This document shows, in pieces, positions 12,438 to 22,222 of a DNA stretch of 64,000 nucleotides. Below the pieces are notes generated by a model. That model was given only the letters and a program-made list of their open reading frames with translations. It was not told the origin of the DNA and did no database searches. The stretch comes from Hymenoscyphus infarciens. Its lineage: Eukaryota > Ascomycota > Leotiomycetes > Helotiales > Helotiaceae. Every line of letters begins with the position of its first letter. Within the stretch, counting starts at the first letter, position 1. The position numbers were made by a program, and so were the translations under genes. Where the stretch lies: NCBI GenBank assembly GCA_001414345.1, contig LLCB01000233.1, forward strand, positions 30,694 to 94,693, written 5' to 3'.

Positions 12438-13178
12438 TACCTCTTAGGTCTAGGAGATAGCCTTCTAGGCTTATAATAAAACTAGATTATAAAAGAACTC
12501 TTTAACTATATCGCTCTCTATTTCTACTATAGAAAAACCTATAGAGCTATATAGATTACTTTAAACTCCTAAATAGCGATTCTCTAGTATTCTTAAGAGT
12601 AAAGTCCTACTTCTAGATTCTATTCGACTTCCTCTCTTATACTCTAGCTTTAACTCTACTCTAGTTCTAGCTTTAGTATCTTTAGTAAAGAGCAGGTAGC
12701 GTTCGTAGATATAGTAGCTCGTAGTTAGTATTATATTTAGATACTAGCTTTATAGAGTACTAGGCTTCTAAATTCGAAGTATTTAAGTATCTCTTAGAGT
12801 AAGCTAACACGGCTTCTGGTTTATAATACCTCTAAGAGTAGTAGTAGCTAGCTTCGTAGCTAGGCTTATATAAGCTCTTCGAGAGAATAAGCTACTAAAT
12901 TAAGATATATCTACTCGTAGTAGAGCTTTCGCTATATTCGAAGTTAAGAGTAATCTATAAGAGAGTCTCGTCTACGCTTATTAGAAGAGTCTCGTATTCA
13001 AAGTTAGAAGAGCTCTCTTATAATAGAGCTTCTAAGTACTCGTTAAGAGTAAGTATCGAGAGAGTTAGTTATACTAACCGATAGCGAAGAGCGTTCTAAA
13101 TACGTAGTAATACGTTAAATACGTAAGTAGAAGATAAAGTTATAAGAGTATACTATACGTATAAACTAGGCTTATAAC

Positions 13179-13289
13179 TATAACGTATTTTTAGGTTAAA
13201 AACGCTCTAAGAAGCTTTATATTCAGAGATGAAAACTCTACTATATATATAGAGAAAAGAGTTATATAAGACTCTCTTTTTCTATAATA
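13179..13289. repeat. TRIM right LTR
   Basis: 111-bp direct repeat; differs from the left copy by a handful of C/T and G/A changes and abuts the AATAC target duplication. Confidence 0.85.
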
Positions 13290-14875
13290 AATACTCTAGC
13301 TAAATAATAGATTAGAACTTCAAAAACCGTAGATAAGATTATTTTATAAAAGCTATTAACTACTTTAAAAGCGTACTATTCTATTACTATATAAAGCTAG
13401 ATATAATAAGTTAATATAAGCTACTATAAGAGAGTATATATAAAAGATATTAAAAGATAATAGTAAGAAGTAAGCTAATTATACTTATTAAAAAGACCTA
13501 ATTTTCTTATAAATTCTAGCTACTAGCTTAAATAAAGAATAGTATTATAAGCTTAAAAGATTACTCTATCTTTATAAAAACTAAGACTTTAGATATACTC
13601 TTACTTTTATAGTATAAATAGTTAAAGATAGCGTTAATAACTAAGCTTTAAAAAACGAAAAAGCTACTTATAATCTTAATAATAAGAAGAATATATTTAT
13701 AGATTAATATTCTTAGCTAAAGCTATTTCTAAGATTAGCTTAGAATATCTTAATAAGTATTTTTATAGACGTAGAGAAGATAGATTATAAAGCTTCTAAG
13801 AGATTACTTATAAAAGGTTAATAATTAGTATATAAGAGCTATACTCTCGAGACTAGTAGTAAATATAATTATAAGAGCTTTTATATATAGAAGTTACTAT
13901 ATTAATATATACTTAACTAATTCGTCGTCTTTCTTAAGCTTAGAATTACTTAATCTCTTTCTATTTAATACTAATAGCTTAATCTTAATTAGTATAAGTA
14001 TTCAAGCGTCTTCTAGAGTATAAAGAGATATATAATATTATAACGTCTCTACTATACTTACTCTATCGATTCTTCTAAAGAGTATATTATATTTAAAAAC
14101 TCTTAAATATATATATACTAAAACAGTTAGAAAGAGATAGAGGAAGTAGTCTTTTAGATTAAGAATATAATTAAAGACTTTTATTAAGAAAGAAGAATAC
14201 TAAAGATATAAACTAAGCTTTTACTAATAAAGAACATTAGAGAGTTTAGGAAGTTATAGAATATAATTAAGTATAAGAAGCTAAAGAATTAGATTATAGA
14301 AAAGTAATAAGAGATTACTATAGAAATTAATATACTTACTATATATAGAAACTAGTAATAACGTACTTCTACTACTACTAGAGAAGATAGTAATAGCTTT
14401 AATTAGTTAAGTTTTAATATTAATATAATCTCTTAAGTTAACGTTTTTAATTCTACTACTACTTCTAATAATTTATATTATAGTTAATAGAATATAGTTA
14501 AATTAGATACTAGAAAAGCTAGAAGTATAAGTAGAAGTTAAAAAGTAGATTATTAGAGACTTTAGTATAATCTTTTATAAAAAGTAGTAAGAGTATTAGG
14601 AAACAGAGGTATAAAGAGAAAGCACTAGCCTAATTAGGTAATTAGTATAGAATTAAGAAATGTTCTTAGATTTAAGCTTTTTAAGCTTTAAATCAACTTT
14701 TTAAGCGCTCTATTTAATCGTATATAGTTTATTAATTTATTATTATTATAAGCTTTATTTACTCTTTTTATCTAATTTTATATATCTATAGCCTCTTAGT
14801 ATAACTTTACTTTTTTAAGTAGAACTAATCCTTTTTAAGAAGGTAGTAGCAGGTCCGCTCTAGCTAGAGTATATA

Positions 14876-14900
14876 CGCTAGCATAGTACCTATGCTAGCG
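14876..14900. repeat. Perfect 10-bp palindrome arms at the island edge
   Basis: CGCTAGCATA at 14876-14885 and TATGCTAGCG at 14891-14900 are exact reverse complements around the 5-base loop GTACC. It sits in the 300-bp zone where base composition changes from AT-rich block to gene island. It may be an element terminus or a hairpin; no protein-binding role can be inferred. Confidence 0.6.
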
Positions 14901-15481
14901 TTAGATATAGAATAGCGTTTCCCCTTTATATATATATCGAAGAGATATGAGTATTAAAAGTCAATAGTAGAGTAATAGCTATACCGAGTGAAGTGGAATT
15001 TGAGAGGTAAATGTTATATATATATATATAGATTGATATTAGAGAGGCTTAAGAGAGGGATAGAGTAAAGGGATAGGTTAAGGTTGATATAGGAGATTGT
15101 GATTCTTGATATATATAACAATTTTCTTCGGATGGATGATGCTCGGCTACTACTATTCAAGAAACTCATCTCCATAATAGGTGAATGAACTTTGAGGACA
15201 ATCCCGTGAAAACCCGACCTGAAGTCGGGTCATGAATGAATTTGCGATCCATATTGCCGAGTCCCCGGGATATCAAGTATGCCACATGTAATTCACCCTC
15301 TTATTCAATATCATAAAAAAAGGTGAGCCGTGAATAGATTTGATCTTAGCTTAAGGCCTACACCAACTCCTATCAACCTTATCAATCCCATCAACCCCTC
15401 CTCCAACGATACTATCACTATGACCGCTCAGTCTCCCAACCCTCGAGCTCGCGAGTGACCTCGTACCCTCGGTCCTCCTCC
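14901..15481. other. Transition zone from AT-rich block to gene island
   Basis: Base composition rises sharply across this stretch. It contains a TA dinucleotide run near 15015-15031 and no convincing gene. The part nearest 15481 is likely the 3' untranslated region of the small minus-strand gene ending at 15482. Confidence 0.5.
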
Positions 15482-15859
15482 TCAAAAGGACCGAATATAT
15501 GTAGAAACGTAAACTTGTGCGCTTCCTGGAGTGATATCGGTACCATAAAGCTTCACAACATCTAGTAGCAGATTAGTGCTAGTAATAATATGTATTTATT
15601 GTTTACTTACCGTTATAATTGATGCGAAGTGTCGGGTTGGCGGCAATAACTGCTCCCAGGAGCCGGGTGTCCTTGTCTAGGGAGTTTACTGGTATCTAAA
15701 CAAGTTAGCTACGACTTGACTTTATCACAAAGCTAAAGTCGATTAATGGGCACCTGAATCAGTTTCATCTGAGATGGGGGTGCGTACCTTGAGGAAGACG
15801 AGGGTGAGGAAGACGAGCTGTGCTTGGGATAGAGGTGAGGAAGTACTTCATTGTGGCAT
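15482..15859 (-). pseudogene. Small spliced gene with HTH-like C-terminus; start codon uncertain, possibly freshly broken
   Basis: Two exons are well supported by splice signals. The first is 15611-15695, translating to IPVNSLDKDTRLLGAVIAAN followed by PTLRINYN. The second is 15482-15561, translating to VVKLYGTDITPGSAQVYVST followed by YIRSF and TGA. They are joined by a 49-bp intron (15562-15610) with donor GTAAGT and acceptor TAG. The product resembles the short fungal helix-turn-helix modules of the form LLxAIxxxNPxxxxDYxxxxxxxG found in many small nuclear proteins. An upstream exon may end at a GTACGC donor (15787), giving a 92-bp intron ending TTGTTTAG. In the frame that fits, that exon begins ATG CCA CAA and is then stopped by TGA (15848-15850). 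So either the start is elsewhere, for example the weak ATG near 15750, or one C-to-T change has killed the gene. It lies only 40 bp beyond the next gene's stop, on the same strand. Function unknown. Confidence 0.5.
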
Positions 15860-15899
15860 GAATATCTCAAAGAGATAACTATTTTTTTCGACTTTTATT

Positions 15900-18456
15900 C
15901 TAAATATATAATTTTCCTTTTTTAGCAGTGACAGTATCCTCCAATCTTGCAAAGGCGAGCCGTCCAATCATTCCCCTCCCCTCTTCTACGTCAGACACAT
16001 CGCCTAGCCGTACCTTGACATCTCTGAGAAGTTTGGCTTTATCCATCCCATCCATATTGACTCCCACATCTGGCATCCTAATATAAGGACTTTCCTTGGC
16101 CAAACTCGATACGAAACCCAGATATTCTGGCAGTATGGTTTTCCGTGAATAATAGACACTGGCGATAGATGCACCCATCATGATTAGATTTGCGAGGAGA
16201 AAGACCATGAGCCAGGAGTAAAACACGAAAAATATATCTGTATTGGTGATGATAGTTGCGGGTACAGTAAATGCCGCAGTTTGGTTGGCAACCATCGCGG
16301 AAATATCCAATGGAGTTGCTGGAACGAAACTCGCGTTCTTGGTACCGATGCGACGGGCTTGAATTTCCTCGAAGGGGGCGCCGAGAAGATATGGGGTTGA
16401 GTTCCACATACTGCCGTAGAGATATGCATTCAGCAATTGTCCGAATCGATCGGCGAACTCTTGGGGTTTGACTGCCATAAGTGGAGTTTGTCCCTCATTC
16501 TGGCCGAACGAGGTCTCTCCGCTCGCAACATTCGAGGCAGCTCCGTTCGAAGGGTTGTAAATGAAATTTTCAATCATGTTGACAGCATTGAAATTCGGAG
16601 TGGAATTTGGAAGCAATTCCGTAAGTCCCATCACCACTTCCGGGAAACTCAATGGTGTAACTTCAGAAGGCATGTGTGGCAAAATCGAAGGCCGCTGTGC
16701 AGTCACGCGGCAGTTTTCGAGAGCAGCACTCTTTATGCACGAAATTGTAGACTCGATGTACTGTTGCGATGGCGTACAAATTATAGATGTGATATTGTTG
16801 AATCCAGTGAACTCTTGAAAGGCAAGCCTTCCTGAATCAAAGGTTTTACCTCTTAAATCAGCTGGCAAACACTACAACAAATTAGCATGTGTTTTTCTCG
16901 TTGAATGGCGAGAGCAGCAAGGATAGAACTTGCTCCTGACTGCTAAGAATAGGAGTTCAAAAATGGGAATAAAGGGACAAGATACATACGTCTGGGCACG
17001 ACTTTGGAAATACCCAGGCTGAACCACTATCTTCCATGGGTGTTGTAAGATCCGGACCCTGATATCCTACGGCCCACGCTGCATTGATGGTGACATTTTG
17101 AAAGCTCACAAAAGGGCCGTCAACCGATATAAGGTCACTTTTGTCCCCCGTCACTGGTTGGCCCGTAACATTCATTTCGCCACAGGACAATTCAGTGTAA
17201 GTTGATTCGATGTTGAAGGTGGTATTACCAATTTGAAGGTTAGAAATTGGCAATCCAAACAAAGAAGAGTACGTTGGGGTGAAATTGGCTGGCATTCGAA
17301 TCCATCCATCTTCATTTTTGGCCGCACCAGTTGCTTCAATCTTGGAATAATACGGGACCTTGACATTTCCCCACATATCGACACTAGAAGTTTTGACCTC
17401 CGCGGTTGACAGAAGACTGGATGCAAAGAGTACAGAGAAACCAGAGAACCCTAGACTAAGACTCAGCATTCGTATATTTAGTGATATATGCCAGGAAAAG
17501 CCAAATTGGGAAGGGAAAATAACTTGGAGTAACATTAAGAAAACAACACCCAACCTTACATTGGGTTTGGAATGGCCCCTTCGGTGAGGAGTAACTGGCT
17601 TGTCGTGAGTTGAAATAAGACACATTTGTATCCAATGTAGTAGGTTTTGCAGGGGTTGTCAGAATATGCAGAACGGACTGACCGCCCAATGGTTCAAAAC
17701 ACCAAACTATGATGAGGAGGATACCGATTGCATTGAAAGAACGAAGCTGGAAATGTATGTTGAAAGTGCTCCAAATCGTCCGGCTTCCCATAAGTTGCTC
17801 TAGGTGACCGAGAGCAGTCCCTTCCTGGAGCTTCCAAGTAGCATACCTGATTGCAGCTCGGCCAGTGCAAGCCGCGAAGAAGATTGGGAATAAAGTTGCT
17901 GCCTGAGTCAAACAATCATAATTAGCGATTGAACTGGCAGATGTATGTGTTCACTTACACCCTTGATGGCCAGGTCAAGAAAATTGGCCGATTTAGCAGT
18001 TGTGGCCGAATCATTGACCGCAATGACAGCTGTTATGAGAATAAAAAAAGGGAGTGGAAGCATGAGCATCACAGAATCGACAGCAAAATCCCACCACCGC
18101 CATCTCTCAATGCCCTTTGTTAGGAGCTGTGGTCGTTCGGGCCATGGCTTTGTATGTAATAGATCTGGACTGATTGCACTCTGTAACGGACTACTTTTGT
18201 ACAATTGACGTGTACTTCCTGTAGGGCTCTCTTTCTCTGAGGACTGGTATCTCTTCTCGAAATCAAATTCCGGTAGCGAGGAGGTTGGCGATGAGAAGGA
18301 TGATTGATAGACAGGTTGCACGGTCTGAATCTTCGCCGTAGGAGGCATGTCGACACGAAGCTCATGCCTGGTACGGTTGTACGCACCGAGCTTGGATGAG
18401 GAGCTGGCCCGTACAGAGAATATATGAGGAGAACTCGAGGCTGAAAGATCGGCCAT
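15900..18456 (-). CDS. Fungal integral membrane protein, four exons, 757 aa, unknown function
   Basis: Exons 17959-18456, 17560-17902, 16990-17450 and 15900-16871 join in frame (phases 0, 1, 0). The introns are 56, 109 and 118 bp with donors GTAAGT, GTAAGG and GTATGT and acceptors CAG, TAG and TAG. Together they give 757 residues. The first 115 residues are Ser/Pro-rich and probably cytosolic. Hydrophobic segments lie at about 125-147 (DSVMLMLPLPFFILITAVIA), about 222-240 (AIGILLIIVWCF) and about 646-674 (FFVFYSWLMVFLLANLIMMG). The roughly 350-residue loop before the last segment has many NxT/NxS sites and paired Cys, as expected of an extracellular or lumenal domain, and includes VDMWGNVKVPYYS. 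The layout matches a widespread fungal family of uncharacterised proteins with a short N-terminal TM region, a large glycosylated loop and one C-terminal TM helix. I cannot assign a function. The start ATG at 18454-18456 opens the frame and fits the family. The 109-bp intron is the least certain junction. Confidence 0.8.
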
Positions 18457-19518
18457 CTCAAATGAATAAAGTGAGGGGCAAGGGGGTAAAGACCTGTTAT
18501 CATTTTGAAACCTATCATATGGTCTAGCACGGTTTGATCCATTAGCTCGGGATTGTGGCTTATAGCATGCAGCATATCAGATCAGCCAAGTATCATCGTG
18601 AAAAATAAAAGAAAAAGAAGAAAAAATGCAACAATTATACAAACAACAAGGTGGTCGTTTAGATGAGTTATCCTCGTTGTAACTCGTCGTAACTCGTCAT
18701 CACGTCTGTCTTTTCTCGCTCGTAATTCCTTCTTCAGGGAAAAAAAATCGATGAGGTGTTAGCATTTGATCCAATTAAAAATGCCATCCCAACTCGGGGA
18801 GATAATTCGACAATGGCTCGGACGACAGTCGCAGAGCTTCATCCGAAACGCCTCACGTCTCTAACTCCCCTGCAGCACTCCCGTTATTCACAGCAACCTT
18901 AAACCTGCTCACAGCCCCAGATCATCATGAAGAGGCGGAGCCGAAACGGTGATAACTTTTCCCGTCACCCTTCATTATCTTGAGTTGTCGTAGGGTGACG
19001 GGGTTGGGTGGGCTATTTGTTGGTGGCTGTCCGGACTTTAGAAGCAAACAACTCCAGAAGTCGATGCATGAATCTTTTCTTAGATGCCAATTTTGCTGCG
19101 TTTATGGATTCTTGATATCAGATTCGGGTCCTAGCCATACAAACAACATGAAATATATTCTAGGAGACAGACCAAAGTCTTCAATTATCGGTGGAATTCC
19201 TGTCACCCGTTTACATTTTGTGCACAGATCACATGATGACCGTCCGCCAACCCCATTGTATTCAACAACCAGATTCTGTCGCTTCGCTCTCATCTTGAGA
19301 ATTTTCAGCAGCTTCAAGCGCTTTCTTCATTCACGAGTACCTTTCTCACGAGTCACGACAATGTCAATCTGCAGTCTCGGGAAAAGAAATGTTGGTTCTA
19401 TTTAGTAAGCAATCGCTTGCCAATGACTTGTTTGGTGCACCCCAATATGCCATCTAAGCATACAATAAAAGTACCAAAATCCTTCCGTCTGTGGTATAAT
19501 ACCCATTTAGCAAGCATC
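18457..19518. other. Intergenic region, probable promoter of the membrane protein
   Basis: About 1 kb between two minus-strand genes. It includes A-rich tracts near 18600-18630 and a short ATG-started 28-codon frame at 18781 on the plus strand, too short to call. The plus-strand frame near 18980-19405 lacks coding character. No RNA gene seen. Confidence 0.5.
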
Positions 19519-19680
19519 TCAGAACCTCCATTTCCCTTTCCGTTTTTCTGTCTTCGCTGGATCGTTGGTTTCCCGTGAATCATTAGGTGGGGGCGTTTGA
19601 TTGCTACCGAAGTAACTGCCAGAGCCCATCTCCTCACATTGTCTTCACTAATTCACCATGCACTCAATGCGGGCCTTCTT

Positions 19681-20985
19681 TCAGGTGGTATCTTGGGAAG
19701 GGGTTGGAGGTCGCGAGGCGTCACGCTTCTGAGCATCCTGTGTGGTTTGCAATGCCTGTATATGCCTGTTAGGTGGTTATGTGACGATAGAACTTTTCGT
19801 GGTTGACAACTTACGTTGTTTTGTGCCGTGAGATTACCTGGAGCAGATGACATCTCGGTTTTGATATGAGATATGCGGAAATTGTTGGACATACTGCTAT
19901 TATTAGAGTTGCCGGCATGGGAGTTGCTGATAGTACTGGAGTCGCTGGCATTCTTGGAATCGGTTGAACGTGCCGTGAGACCCCAGGGAATCATATTCTA
20001 TAATTGTTAGGTGTTTTTGAGATGATAAAAATATTCAAAGCCGGGAACTTACGGTCTTTTGAGCCGCATGATTAGCAGGCTTTGTGGCCACCTTTGCGGA
20101 ACCCTTTGCAGGTAAGTTTGTTGCAGGCAAACCCTTCGAGGGAGCAGAAATTGGTGTTGTTACTGTGGAACCTTGAATCGGACGGGTAGTTGTACTCTTC
20201 CCTGAAGGTCTCGAGATATCACCTTTCGGGGTCTTGACGCTATTTGGTGCTGTTGCAGCGTCTCCAGAGGCGGAATCTGAGTTCGGTTTACCACTAGAGT
20301 TTCCAAGCGGAGGGCCATTTGAAAGGATGCTCTCGAAGGGTAGGAAAGCAGATACAGAAATTTTCTTGTAGTTTTCTGCGTAAAGATTCGCTCTGGTGAT
20401 ATCAAGATTCTTCTCGGGGTTAGGAGGATTGAGCTCATCGGTAAACCTTTTGTAATGTTCGTAGGTTCGGACGCGAGTTTGGTGCTGCATTTGGCCCTGC
20501 CAGTTGATAATAGATGGATCGGGTGGAGTAATATTCTCGCTGTTCGTGCGGAGAACACTGTTGTTGGCTTCTAGCATTTGTGCACCGCCGTTTCGATCCC
20601 GGCTTCTATTTTTGACTAGATTCTCAATTTTCTTGAATAATTCGGCAATTTCCTTGGTGCGTTCGTCATCCATTGCTTTTGTGGCCTTGATAATCGCGGT
20701 GCCATTCATCTCGTGTACACTAAAGACATTGGGCTCGAAAGTTGCTTTCATCCAGACATTTTGTGTCCGATCAGCTTCACATAAGATCTTGACCAAGTCC
20801 TCCTTTTTGATTTTGGCACGGTGGGGGTACTCAAGCTTCCGCGCATCAAGCAAATGTCGCAGTAGCTCTGGACTATGCTTGCTGTATCTCATAGCGCCGT
20901 TGATTTCCTTGTGCCGAAGGCCTTGGCGAATTCCCTCCATATATATCTTGTTCTGCTCTTCCAGCAATGGATCTGATTTCTCCAT
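19681..20985 (-). CDS. Putative SAP-like-motif protein, three exons, 396 aa
   Basis: Exons 20053-20985, 19815-19997 and 19681-19755 join in phase 0 across introns of 55 and 59 bp. Both have GTAAGT donors and CTAAC branch sites, and the acceptors are TAG and CAG. The start ATG (20983-20985) has an AAAAAAATGG context. Residues 38-75 (LLRHLLDARKLEYPHRAKIK, then KEDLVKILCEAD) fit the two-helix SAP/HeH-type pattern LLxxRxL...KKxDLVxxLxxAD seen in chromatin and DNA-repair proteins. This suggests nucleic-acid binding, as inference. Residues 85-145 form a charged segment that may be helical. From about residue 230 the protein is low-complexity Ser/Pro/Thr/Ala/Lys-rich and disordered. The last exon ends RPPTPSQDTT. 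Two acceptors four residues apart in effect (CAG before GCATTG or before GATGCT) both keep frame. A coding-like 36-codon frame just downstream (19519-19629) may be an alternative last exon. No close family name can be given. Confidence 0.7.
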
Positions 20986-21718
20986 TTTTTTCCGCTTGAT
21001 TTGTCGAAATTATTCCAAGAGAGGGCAGTTTCCAGGATTTTGAGTTGTGTTTTGGCCGTAACCTCGTTGTTTGAGTAGTGAATAGCACTGCACAATTTAG
21101 TCTTTTGGAGAAAACGCTAGTTCTGATGGACAAATGCAAGTACCAGTGTCACAGTGAGTTGAAAGGAGGTTTATAGGAAGGGATGTGGGGAGCTACGATT
21201 TGTGTAGCAGGAGGGTCGTTGTCGAGTGGGGAAAGCTTACAGAGGAAATATGTAGTGATAATTTATAGACAAACGCCCACGTACCAATATAGCATCGAGC
21301 TAGCTTAAAGCTCGTATACATACGCCTATTCACTCAGATTTTGCTGAGACATTGCTGTGTGGTAAGTTAAGTAAGAAAAGAGCAAAACCTCGGGACCTCA
21401 ACAACCGAGAGACAGCATTTATCTATTGAGATATGTATCACTGTTACCAAAGAAAGTAACTTCATAGTCGAGGTAAACGAATGCTCTTTTGTTTCTACCA
21501 TTATAGTGGGGTACTACTTATACTCACCGCAGGCTACTTTAACGCTAAAACTAACAGCTAACACTTTGAAATATCTCCACTTTACTTTTTCCTGGAGAGA
21601 CAGCTTTTGTAAAGTCAGTTAATTAGATGAAACTGTATAGTTTTATATATGTTAGAAAGTTTGATTATCAGATACAACAGATAGATATAGAAGAATTCAA
21701 TAGTAAAGTCAAGTAAAG
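20986..21718. other. Intergenic region, probable promoter and 5' UTR of the 20985 gene
   Basis: The minus-strand sequence upstream of the ATG contains pyrimidine-rich stretches (about 21130-21235), common in fungal promoters. Beyond 21240 it becomes AT-rich and featureless up to the MITE at 21727. Confidence 0.5.
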
Positions 21719-21726
21719 TTGTCAAG

Positions 21727-22214
21727 CAGTGTTTTGGGTTTCCCCGCCTAATCTGTTATCCTATCCTGCCTCGACGCTCCTTCTCCCTCCTGCCTCTATT
21801 TTAAGGCTATCCCGCCTTCTCCTATCCTTAATTTCTAGCTTTCCTAGCCACTCCTATCCTATAGTACTTGCTTGCCTTTCCTTGCCAAATAGAGAGGCTA
21901 GGATAGGAAGAGTTAGGCTAGTTAATTTCGCTTAAAGCCTAGAAGGTGGGTAGAAAAGAGGGTCTAGGTCCTAATTAGAGGGTTGCCTTCCTAATCCTAC
22001 TCTAGCCTAGCCTCCCTTTTTTATCTACCTAGCTACTCCTATCCTGTTTTTAGAACTTTCCTAGCCACTCCTATCCTAGTTAGAGTACCTAGCCTGCTAA
22101 ACTTAGCCTAGCCTTGATCCTAATCTAGCCTAGCCTCTCCTATCCTTACATAGGTGAGTAGCCTATCCTATCCTAAGTACTAGGCTGACCAAGGCGGGGA
22201 AAGCCAAAACACTG
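21727..22214. mobile_element. hAT-type MITE, copy 3 (488 bp, best preserved)
   Basis: Terminal inverted repeats read CAGTGTTTTGGGTTTCCCCG on the left and CGGGGAAAGCCAAAACACTG on the right, nearly perfect. They are flanked by the 8-bp target duplication TTGTCAAG at 21719-21726 and 22215-22222. Interior subrepeats of the form CTAGCCTATCCTATCCTA run throughout. There is no transposase; the single open frame at 21729-21935 is an artefact of the repeats. CAGTG ends with 8-bp duplications identify the hAT superfamily. This copy lies in the gene island and retains CG-containing termini, unlike the two copies in the left block. Confidence 0.93.
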
Positions 22215-22222
22215 TTGTCAAG

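Larger units (their letters stand above)
12327..13289. mobile_element. TRIM-like miniature LTR element (963 bp)
   Basis: Two near-identical direct repeats of exactly 111 bp (12327-12437 and 13179-13289) start TATAACGTA and end TTTTTCTATAATA. They are RIP-altered versions of TG...CA ends. The whole is flanked by a 5-bp target duplication AATAC (12322-12326 and 13290-13294). The 741-bp interior holds no protein frame and is less AT-rich than its surroundings. Short LTRs, small size and no coding capacity fit a terminal-repeat retrotransposon in miniature. The two LTRs differ at only a few positions, so the insertion is younger than most of the block. Confidence 0.85.
11960..14600 (+). pseudogene. 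Possible RIP-killed pogo/Fot1-like transposase relic around the TRIM
   Basis: Plus-strand translation through stops near 11985-12170 gives KLFLLVYYLSKSIYLLSTFF followed by SIKAYF. This has the shape of the region between the second and third acidic residues of Fot1/pogo transposases (strand, hydrophobic helix, proline-rich LPP...LKAYF). The match is loose: no catalytic Asp is preserved and the flanks are too decayed to confirm. The 963-bp TRIM at 12327-13289 splits the sequence, and more decayed sequence continues to about 14600. Treat the family name as a guess. Confidence 0.25.

Noticed and set aside
18980..19405. 141-codon plus-strand frame
   Set aside because: No coding character or domain, and it lies in the promoter region of a minus-strand gene.
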